From: Nitrospirota bacterium
GTDB lineage: Bacteria > JACPQY01
NCBI GenBank assembly: GCA_016190245.1
Contig: JACPQY010000038.1
Coordinates: forward strand, 1-20,504
DNA length: 20,504 nt
Direction of reading: 5' to 3'
The notes below the pieces were generated by a model. It was not told where the DNA came from. It did not search any database and saw only the letters and a list, made by a program, of their open reading frames with translations. Made by a program: the position numbers and the translations under genes. This document shows positions 14,560 to 20,504 of this stretch, in pieces; within the stretch, counting starts at the first letter, position 1; the number at the start of each line of letters is the position of its first letter.

Positions 14560-16268
14560 TGGTCGATCGCAATGATCGCGAAGTCATCTCGATGGTGGTG
14601 AAGGGATTTCGCGGGTTCTTCCGGGAGGAGCGCCGGCAAGGTGAGGCACTCGGGACGCTCACCAAGACCCTTCTCAAGCGCACGCTCACGTTCCAGACGA
14701 ACCGGACGTTTGGCCAGGAGTTGCATCTACGGGCGAGGAGGCACCCCCACAAGATTTTCATCGACTACGGGCCGGAGCGTTGGACCTACGCCGAAATGGA
14801 CGAGCAGGCGGGCCGCGTGGCGCGTGGCCTGAAAGAGACGCTCCCGGATCGCGGCTGCGTGGGCGTCATGGCCGGCAACAGTCCGGAGTTTCTCCACGCC
14901 TTTTTCGCCACTCAGAAGGCGGGCCTGACCTGCGTCCCGATCAACACCGGACTCAAGTCCGACGGCCTCGCGCACATCCTGGACAACGCGGAGGTGGACG
15001 TCCTGTTCGTGGACGCCGACCTGTACGAAGCCGTGCGCCCGCTCCAGGCCGACAGGCCGCGAATCCGCCGCGTCGTGGCGATCGAGCGCAAGGCACGGGC
15101 GCCGCGCGGAGTGGAGTCCTTCGAGAATTTCCTCGACAAGGCCGGGGCCCCGCTGGGGGCGGGCGTAGATCCGGATCCCGAAACGCCGAGCCTTCTCATG
15201 TACACCTCCGGCACCACGGGCCATCCGAAAGGCGTGTCCTACCGCTACGGCGGCTCCCAGGCCCGCCTCATGCGATTCAGCGCCCACCTGCTGGTGAACG
15301 AAGACGACATCTACTACACGTGTCTCCCTCTCTTCCACGCGAACGCCCTGATGGTCACGACGTTGCAAGCCCTCTACGGGAGCGCCCGCGTCGTTCTGTC
15401 GGAGAGATTTTCCGCCTCCAGGCTTTGGGCCGAGGTCCGCGCGAGCGGCGCAACGCTGTTCAACACGTTGGGGTCCATGATCGCGATCCTCATGAAGCAG
15501 CCGCCCTCGAAGCTGGACCCGATCCACAATGTGCGCCTCGTCTGGAGTGCCGCTTGCCCGCGGGAGCTGTGGGAACCTTTCCAGAAACGGTTCCAGGTCC
15601 ATCTGGTTGAAGGCTACGGCGCCGTGGACGGAGGGGGATTCCTCACGCTCAACATGGGCTCCGGCCCGGCCGGTTCGATCGGGAAGTCGATGCCGGGCAT
15701 GCGCTACCGGCTTCTCGATGACGATGGGAAGGATGTGGGCGTCGGCCAACCTGGCGAGCTCGTGACCTGGGTGGGCAAGTGGAAGGATCGGCAAGTCAGC
15801 TATCATCGTAATCCGGAGGCCAGCCGGGAGAAGTGTCGGGACGGCTGGGTCTACTCCGGCGACCTCCTGAGCCGTGACGAACGGGGCTACCTCTATTTCA
15901 TCGGGCGGAAGACCGATTCGATGCGGCGGCGCGGGGAGAATATCTCGGCAGCGGAGATCGAGAGCGCGGCGGCCAAGCACCCGGACGTTCTCGAGTGCGC
16001 GGCATTCGGCGTCCCCTCCGAGCTCGGTGAGGAGGAGGTGATGATCGCCGTCGTTCCCGTCGAGGGGAAAACGATCGATCCCGCAGGCCTCGTGACGTTT
16101 CTTGAAGGGCATCTCGCCCGTTATGCCCTGCCACGGTACGTGGAGGTGGTGGAGGATCTGCCGAAGACGGAGACGCATCGCGTGCAAAAGAATACACTGA
16201 AGGTGAAGGGCGTCACGGCGGCGACGTGGGACCGGGAAAAGGCCGAGCGAGTGGGGAAGAGCGCGTGA
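14559..16268 (+). CDS. AMP-forming acyl-CoA synthetase/ligase (ANL superfamily)
   Basis: This 569-residue enzyme has the ANL core motifs in order: the phosphate loop YTSGTTGHPKG at 215-225, LPLFHANALM, GYGAVDGGG where most members have YG-TE (about 352-360), VYSGDLL with D435, FIGRKTDSMRRRGENISAAEIE around 447-468, and the C-terminal catalytic lysine K544 in THRVQKNTLK. It would activate a carboxylic acid to its CoA ester with ATP. The RRRGENIS form is like fatty-acyl or crotonobetaine/carnitine-type ligases. The first 40 residues are an extra basic N-terminal segment. The start codon overlaps the thiolase stop as ATGA and has GGGAG seven bases upstream. As the only ligase in the island it probably activates the pathway's entry substrate. 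Confidence 0.93.
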   Translation: MVDRNDREVISMVVKGFRGFFREERRQGEALGTLTKTLLKRTLTFQTNRTFGQELHLRARRHPHKIFIDYGPERWTYAEMDEQAGRVARGLKETLPDRGCVGVMAGNSPEFLHAFFATQKAGLTCVPINTGLKSDGLAHILDNAEVDVLFVDADLYEAVRPLQADRPRIRRVVAIERKARAPRGVESFENFLDKAGAPLGAGVDPDPETPSLLMYTSGTTGHPKGVSYRYGGSQARLMRFSAHLLVNEDDIYYTCLPLFHANALMVTTLQALYGSARVVLSERFSASRLWAEVRASGATLFNTLGSMIAILMKQPPSKLDPIHNVRLVWSAACPRELWEPFQKRFQVHLVEGYGAVDGGGFLTLNMGSGPAGSIGKSMPGMRYRLLDDDGKDVGVGQPGELVTWVGKWKDRQVSYHRNPEASREKCRDGWVYSGDLLSRDERGYLYFIGRKTDSMRRRGENISAAEIESAAAKHPDVLECAAFGVPSELGEEEVMIAVVPVEGKTIDPAGLVTFLEGHLARYALPRYVEVVEDLPKTETHRVQKNTLKVKGVTAATWDREKAERVGKSA

Positions 16269-17800
16269 GCGTGCTGCCGGCTTCGGCGAACGGAACGGCG
16301 GCATCGCGGCGGATGTCCGCCGCGCAGGCTGGAGCCGTGGGAGCCGAGAAGGCGATCTGGGACAAGCTCACGTTCGACGAGTTGTACCCGACGTACGCCT
16401 TTCTGGGTCAAGCCTATCCCGCGGAGGTGAAGCTGCTTCGTTCCTATCACGAGAAGATCGCCGGCTTCCGGGAGAACGTCGTGGCCCCGCGGGCCGTCGA
16501 GATCGAGCGGGAGATCCGCCGCTCGCACGACTATGTGCCGCGGGATGTGTTGGCCGAGGCGTGCAGGCTGCGGCTCTTTTCCTCGACCCTGCCGGACGCC
16601 TTGGGGGGCCTGGGCCTGCCGTTCTGGGGGATTCCGGCCATCGCGGAGGAAATCTCAGCCGGGTGTCTGGGTGTCGCCAATCTTCTCTTTGTCAACATGC
16701 TGGGCATCGCGGCCCTGGCCGCCACGTTCGATTTCAAGGCCCTGAGCGGCGTTTTGAGAAAGGTGGTCGAGGGCGAGCGGGCCGGCCGACCGTGCTTCGT
16801 GGCGACGGCCGTCACCGAGCCGGGTGCGGGCTCGGACATGGAAGACCCCAAGCTCATTCGCACGGCCCGGATCTCCACCACGGCCCGGCCGGTGAACGGC
16901 GGTTTCGAGGTCACGGGGTCGAAGGTGTTCATCTCGAACGGCTCGATTGCCGATGTGATCGTCCTTTTTGTGCCGGAGCCCTCGAAGGATGGCGAAGGCC
17001 GCGTCCACGCGTTCCTCGTCACCCCTGACCTCCCCGGTTTCAAGGTGGGGAGAATCGAGAAGAAAATGGGGAGCCTCGCCGCCCTGGCCGTGGAATTGGT
17101 CTTCGACCGGTGCGTGATCCCGAATCGGAATGTGATTCGACCGGAGTTGGAGTTCATGCCGATTCTGGCTCTCGTGCTGGGGCTGACGCGGGGCGGTGTG
17201 GGTGCATTCGGCGCGGGCGTGGCCCGCGGGGCGTTCGAGATGGCCCTCGATCACGCCCTCCGCACGCGGGCCGGGGGTCGGCGCCTCATCGATCACCAGT
17301 GGGTCCAGTTCGAGCTCACGGCCATGGCGCGCAACGCGATGATCGCGAGGGCTGCGTTCGTGGAAGCGTCCCTCGCGAACAGCGTGTGGGGACTCGCCGG
17401 CGTGATGGGCATGATGAAGTTTCCTGGCGACCGGCTCGTGCCGGGCCCCATCAAGCGGTTCCTCTTCGAGCGCCTCATTCTCCCGAGTCCGTGGGTCTCC
17501 AGGTTTGCCGCCCGGCGAGCCTCGACAGCCCTGGCGGTTCGGCGGAGCGACGTCGCGAGCGTCCTTGGCGACCACGCGAAGGTCTCGGGTTCGGACTTGG
17601 CCGTGGAGAACGCGCGGCGGGCCGTTCTGCTGATGGGAGCGGACGGCGTGCGAGAGGGGAGTGCGGAGAAACTCGATCGGGACGCGAAGCTGTTGCAGAT
17701 CTACGAAGGGACGAACCAAGTCAACGGCATTGATCTGTTCGAGCGCCTGGTCCTCCGCAGAGGAGGCGAGCCGGAGGGGGGTCGCGATGGGGGCGCTTGA
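16265..17800 (+). CDS. Acyl-CoA dehydrogenase, catalytic subunit with an extended C-terminal domain
   Basis: This ACAD of about 511 residues is longer than the usual 380-410. It has the middle-domain signature VTEPGAGSD (183-191), SKVFISNGS, and LLQIYEGTNQVNGIDLFERLV near the end, with E481 as the probable catalytic base. An extra segment between about 390 and 440 (from PGDRLVPGP to the SGSDLAVENARR region) and a long N-terminus explain the length. I chose the GTG at 16265-16267 because it makes a GTGA overlap with the ligase stop. An ATG at 16313 would also work but has no better ribosome site. The YEGT-type base makes it fully catalytic, whereas the next overlapping gene lacks it, suggesting a heteromeric pair. 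The GTG start is moderately certain. Confidence 0.86.
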   Translation: MSVLPASANGTAASRRMSAAQAGAVGAEKAIWDKLTFDELYPTYAFLGQAYPAEVKLLRSYHEKIAGFRENVVAPRAVEIEREIRRSHDYVPRDVLAEACRLRLFSSTLPDALGGLGLPFWGIPAIAEEISAGCLGVANLLFVNMLGIAALAATFDFKALSGVLRKVVEGERAGRPCFVATAVTEPGAGSDMEDPKLIRTARISTTARPVNGGFEVTGSKVFISNGSIADVIVLFVPEPSKDGEGRVHAFLVTPDLPGFKVGRIEKKMGSLAALAVELVFDRCVIPNRNVIRPELEFMPILALVLGLTRGGVGAFGAGVARGAFEMALDHALRTRAGGRRLIDHQWVQFELTAMARNAMIARAAFVEASLANSVWGLAGVMGMMKFPGDRLVPGPIKRFLFERLILPSPWVSRFAARRASTALAVRRSDVASVLGDHAKVSGSDLAVENARRAVLLMGADGVREGSAEKLDRDAKLLQIYEGTNQVNGIDLFERLVLRRGGEPEGGRDGGA

Positions 17801-18890
17801 CGACGTCGTCCAGGAGTTCCGGAAATTCGCCCGGCGCGAGCTGGCTCCGAAGGCGCGAGCGCTCGAGGGGGCCCCCGATCCGCCGCGGTTCAAGGCCGTC
17901 CTCGACGAGGTTCTGGAGTTCGGCTGGGATGGGGTCGACGATTTGATGCAGGGGAACCGCGCGGAGGCGGACGCCGTCCTGTCGGAGCTGTTCCATGTCC
18001 TCGGCGAGGAAACGCTCTCCGCAGGGATCGGCGTGGCGCTTGTCAGCCGTTTGCTCCCCACACGACTCTTGCGCGCGGTCGGGGTGGCGGCGTCAGCGCG
18101 AGAGCCGCTCACGACGCCGCTATTCATCGAACCGGCCTTCGCGGAGGACTTCCTCCGGATCGTGCGCGGCGGCGAGGGTCGCGCTTGCGCTGATGGCCGG
18201 CTGCCCCTCATTCCGCTTGCGGCCTCGGCCGATGAGGTTCTGGTCTGGTTCCCAGCCGGAAAGCTGCTGGCTGGCCTGCCTCTCCGGGGCGCTGGTGTCC
18301 GCGTGTCGGACCCCGTGCCGACGCTTGGCGTCAGAGGCTGCCCCTTGAATGATGTCTTCTTTGACTCTGTTCTGATTGGAGAGGATGTGGCCCCCTCTCC
18401 TCGAAGGGGAGAGGGCGGGGGTGAGGAGGTCCGGGGCCGCCTGGTCCCGGCCGACACGCGCGCCATCGATGAAACTTTCGTCTCCGCGCGCTCTTGGATC
18501 CTCAGTCTTGCCGCTGGAGTGTTCGCGGGTGGGTCAAGGCGAGCCTTTGCCTACGCGGGCGAACGGTACCAAGGTGGACAAGCGATCATCCACCATAGCG
18601 GACTGAGGCAGATTCTTTCCCGCCTCGAAGCGACCGGGGAAATCGCTCGCGCCACGGCCGTCTCGATGCTTCGTGGGGGTGCTACCGGCGAGGGGCCGGA
18701 TGGACGGCTGGCGATCTATGCGGAGGCGATCGAATCGCTTGCGGCCCAGTCGCCGAACATCATCCAGGTTTTCGGAGGCTACGGCTACATGGAGGACTAC
18801 GAGGTCGAGCGGGTCTACCGAGACGTGACGCACCTCGCGGTGGCATTCGGCCGGCGGGGCTTCGATCGCGTCGGAACCGACCGCGAATGA
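17787..18890 (+). CDS. Degenerate acyl-CoA dehydrogenase-like subunit carrying an in-frame palindromic repeat
   Basis: This 367-residue protein is an ACAD homologue, clear mainly in its C-terminal half: RRAFAYAGERYQGGQAIIHHSGLRQIL (about 251-277) and IIQVFGGYGYMEDYEVERVYRDVTHL (about 325-350). It ends soon after this and lacks the YEGT-type glutamate. The N-terminal half is only loosely ACAD-like. Residues about 202-217 are coded by a dispersed-type palindromic repeat. It overlaps the preceding catalytic ACAD gene by 14 bp, and a GGAGGGGGG site precedes the ATG at 17787-17789. The most likely role is the non-catalytic partner of the gene at 16265-17800, parallel to the 424-2754 pair. I cannot exclude that it is decaying, although the frame is intact. 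Confidence 0.76.
   Translation: MGALDDVVQEFRKFARRELAPKARALEGAPDPPRFKAVLDEVLEFGWDGVDDLMQGNRAEADAVLSELFHVLGEETLSAGIGVALVSRLLPTRLLRAVGVAASAREPLTTPLFIEPAFAEDFLRIVRGGEGRACADGRLPLIPLAASADEVLVWFPAGKLLAGLPLRGAGVRVSDPVPTLGVRGCPLNDVFFDSVLIGEDVAPSPRRGEGGGEEVRGRLVPADTRAIDETFVSARSWILSLAAGVFAGGSRRAFAYAGERYQGGQAIIHHSGLRQILSRLEATGEIARATAVSMLRGGATGEGPDGRLAIYAEAIESLAAQSPNIIQVFGGYGYMEDYEVERVYRDVTHLAVAFGRRGFDRVGTDRE
18391..18428. repeat. REP-like palindromic repeat inserted in frame in a coding sequence
   Basis: CCCTCTCC at 18393-18400 and GGAGAGGG at 18408-18415 form a perfect 8-bp stem with a seven-base loop, followed by CGGGGGTGAGG. From memory this matches a palindromic repeat scattered in many bacterial genomes, whose translation gives PSP-x-x-GEG-type peptides. 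Here it encodes PSPRRGEGGGEE without breaking the frame. Confidence 0.7.
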
Positions 18891-19999
18891 GCGGGTCGTC
18901 CTGGCCATGCGGCGCGGTTTTTCAGGCCGCTCTCGCCGCCGCCCTGACCGCCGCCTCCTGCGCCGAGTCATCGAGCCTCACCGGCGTCCCGGATCTTCCC
19001 GACGGGTGGACGAAGATCGAACCCGGCGGGGAAACCGCCTGCGCCCACGGCACTCCCTATGCCTTCTATGTCCGCCCCGGCAAGATCAACAAGCTGAGCA
19101 TCTACTTCCAGGGAGGCGGCGCATGCTGGAATGCCCTGAGTTGCGCCTTCGAAAGCTCACTCCTCTCGACCTCGGCGGAGGACAGGGCCCAGATCGCGGA
19201 GAACATGAACGGCGTCGTGGCGCTGGACAACCCGGACAACCCCTTCATGGACTGGTATGGGGTCTTCATTCCCTACTGCACGGGCGATGTCCAGATGGGG
19301 AACCGGGTCGTCACCTATCCCGCCATCGGCAGCAGTCCGGAGGTCACGATCTACCACAGGGGGTTCGTGAACGCTTCATCTGCGCGAGCCTGGATCTACG
19401 AGAACTTCAAGGATCCCGAGTTCATCTTTATCAGTGGGAGCAGCGGCGGCTCGCCGGGGAGCGCCATGCACGCGCCGTACATCGCCGACCACTATCCGCA
19501 ATCCGACGCCGCTCTGTTGGGCGACTGTGAATCCGGCGTCGCCCCACAATCGTTCATGAGTGACAGTTTCCCATCGTGGGGCGCTCAGGAGAACTTCCCA
19601 CCCTGGATTCCGGAGTTGGCGAACACCCCGCTCGAGGAGCTGACGATGGCGAAGGCGTACGTGATCGTCTCACAGTACTACCCGAAGTATCGCATCTCAC
19701 AGTCAAACACCGTGGGGGACAAAACACAGGTCTTCTACTACACCGCCATGGGCGGCCGCGAGGATGAGTGGAGGGGGCTTCAGGAGAAGCAGACTCTCGA
19801 ACTGGCCGAGAAGATTCCCGCCTTCCGCTACTACATGGGGTGGGGCGACAACCACTGCTACCTGCCCCACAAGAGATTCTACAAGGTCCAGGTCAACGGG
19901 GTGCGGTTGCGCGACTGGGTGGCCGACATGGCCAACGGCCGCGACGTCCCCAACGTCCACTGCACCGACTGCGAGACTCAGGAGTTTTTCACCCCGTAG
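18887..19999 (+). CDS. Exported pectinacetylesterase/Notum-family hydrolase, possible lipoprotein
   Basis: This 370-residue protein matches the pectinacetylesterase/Notum carboxylesterase family. LSIYFQGGGACWNALSC (about 70-86) is the family's N-terminal oxyanion segment, ISGSSGGSPGS contains the G-x-S-x-G nucleophile at about S186, and WGDNHCYLP holds the probable catalytic histidine H323. The acid residue was not assigned. The N-terminus VFQAALAAALTAASC is hydrophobic and ends in a possible lipobox cysteine (C25), so export and lipid anchoring are plausible, although the start lacks basic residues. Eight further cysteines suggest disulfides outside the cytoplasm. The start overlaps the previous stop as ATGA with no clear Shine-Dalgarno, so translation is probably coupled. 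Family members remove acetyl or fatty-acyl groups from polymers or proteins. Here an ester-lipid or acetylated substrate feeding the island is inferred. Confidence 0.8.
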   Translation: MSGSSWPCGAVFQAALAAALTAASCAESSSLTGVPDLPDGWTKIEPGGETACAHGTPYAFYVRPGKINKLSIYFQGGGACWNALSCAFESSLLSTSAEDRAQIAENMNGVVALDNPDNPFMDWYGVFIPYCTGDVQMGNRVVTYPAIGSSPEVTIYHRGFVNASSARAWIYENFKDPEFIFISGSSGGSPGSAMHAPYIADHYPQSDAALLGDCESGVAPQSFMSDSFPSWGAQENFPPWIPELANTPLEELTMAKAYVIVSQYYPKYRISQSNTVGDKTQVFYYTAMGGREDEWRGLQEKQTLELAEKIPAFRYYMGWGDNHCYLPHKRFYKVQVNGVRLRDWVADMANGRDVPNVHCTDCETQEFFTP

Positions 20000-20355
20000 C
20001 GAGCCAAGTCCGGCTGGGCGCCTCAGCTCCGCGCACAGCCGACCCCAGTCCGTGGGCAATCGGCCATGCTGAGTCATGGCCACGTCGCCGCGCCCCGCCG
20101 CGCCACGTTCCACGTGTGTGTAGTCCGCCGGCCGGCGGATGCATACGGGGCCGCGCCGCAAAGATTGCGACTCCTCGGTGTGGTGGTCGTGGCTTGCCAT
20201 GTTGACCTCGGCTGCGACTCTGTAGGCAGTAGCGGGGCACATGTGTGGGCTTTTTCCCCACACGAGCCGCCACGTGACGTAATTATGTCTTGACGCTTGA
20301 CAAGATTGGCTGCTTCTGATAGACGTGCCACGATGACTAGGCGGGGAGGGCGGGG
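20000..20355. other. Non-coding stretch with several small palindromes
   Basis: No credible gene is seen after the hydrolase. The stretch holds GGCCATG/CATGGCC with a six-base loop (20062-20081), a perfect 16-bp palindrome TCCGCCGGCCGGCGGA (20124-20139), GTGTGGG/CCCACAC around a T-rich loop (20243-20263) and a near-palindrome GACGTAATTATGTC (20276-20289). None is followed by a T-run, so none is a standard terminator, though the 20243 hairpin is the best candidate structure. A TTGACA at 20297-20302 has no good -10 partner. Confidence 0.5.
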
Positions 20356-20439
20356 AGCAAGAGAGCAAGAGAGCAAGAGAGCAAGAGAGCAAGAGAGCAA
20401 GAGAGCAAGAGAGCAAGAGAGCAAGAGAGCAAGAGAGAG
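20356..20439. repeat. Perfect tandem repeat, ten copies of an 8-bp unit
   Basis: The unit AGCAAGAG is repeated ten times without error from 20356 to 20435, followed by a half unit AGAG. This is a variable-number tandem repeat. Purines lie entirely on the plus strand except one C per unit. Because eight is not a multiple of three, any reading through it cycles all frames, giving an LLSCSLAL-type repeat on the minus strand that is not a real protein. Confidence 0.95.
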
Positions 20440-20504
20440 TAGATCCTCGGAGCGGGGCGTGAGACCGGGCAGCCCCGCGTCGCCCGCGTGCTCCCCTGCT
20501 CCCG
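20440..20504. other. Window end, nothing recognised
   Basis: This is a short GC-rich tail after the tandem repeat. It is too short to assign. Confidence 0.4.

Noticed and set aside
14727-16304. Minus-strand open frame of about 525 codons
   Set aside because: It is antisense to the acyl-CoA ligase, which carries every ANL motif; the antisense product has arginine/histidine-rich shadow composition.
16655-18466. Minus-strand open frame of about 603 codons
   Set aside because: It is antisense to two ACAD-family genes and contains no recognised domain.
20297-20325. Promoter starting at TTGACA on the plus strand
   Set aside because: With 17-bp spacing the -10 would be TAGACG, only three of six matches, and no gene follows within the window.
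20074-20424. Minus-strand open frames reading through the tandem repeat (leucine/serine/cysteine-rich)
   Set aside because: The hydrophobic start is only the translated 8-bp repeat. The following part has no motif, although a short stretch (VARLSEAANLVKRQD) looks slightly protein-like.
20356-20439. CRISPR array
   Set aside because: The repeats are 8 bp and contiguous with no spacers, so this is a simple tandem repeat.

Overview
This is high-GC bacterial DNA with tightly packed genes, short or overlapping junctions and Shine-Dalgarno sites. It looks like a Gram-negative-type or environmental lineage, and Deltaproteobacteria/Myxococcota-like bacteria would fit. That assignment is inference: there is no rRNA or other phylogenetic marker here. 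The window is dominated by one divergent lipid- or CoA-ester catabolism island of about 19.6 kb.

Layout. Positions 1-251 hold the broken 3' end of a probable transposase, followed by about 170 bp of non-coding DNA. From 11161 leftwards to 424 runs a nine-gene minus-strand cluster. In transcription order it encodes a two-domain VOC/glyoxalase-fold protein, an acetoacetate-decarboxylase-like protein, an acyl-CoA dehydrogenase (ACAD), an SCP2-type lipid carrier, an ABC1/UbiB kinase-like protein, an SDR/alpha-beta-hydrolase fusion, an enoyl-CoA hydratase-family protein and an ACAD alpha/beta-like pair. A 206-bp AT-rich divergent intergenic region (11162-11367) carries a TTGACA-type promoter in each direction and two palindromes suited to a regulator. 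From 11368 rightwards to 19999 runs a seven-gene plus-strand cluster: a TetR regulator, a saccharopine-dehydrogenase-like reductase, an SCP2-type thiolase, an acyl-CoA ligase, a second ACAD pair and an exported pectinacetylesterase/Notum-like hydrolase. The last 505 bp is non-coding, with hairpins and a ten-copy 8-bp tandem repeat.

How the genes may work together (inference). An exported esterase could release an acyl or alcohol moiety. The ligase would make the CoA ester, which would be passed on by the SCP2 carrier. The ACADs, hydratase-family enzyme, SDR and thiolase would then run one or more beta-oxidation-like rounds. The decarboxylase-like, VOC and reductase proteins suggest a substrate with a ring, branch or unusual substituent. 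Two ACAD pairs in which one partner lacks the catalytic glutamate recall the heterotetrameric dehydrogenases used on sterol side chains, and with the SCP2 carrier they make a steroid-like or other bulky lipid a reasonable but unproven guess. The TetR protein probably responds to a CoA intermediate and controls both arms.

The most unusual points are the SDR-hydrolase fusion, a dispersed palindromic repeat inserted in frame inside a non-catalytic ACAD subunit, a hydratase-family protein without either canonical catalytic glutamate, and the divergent operator region.
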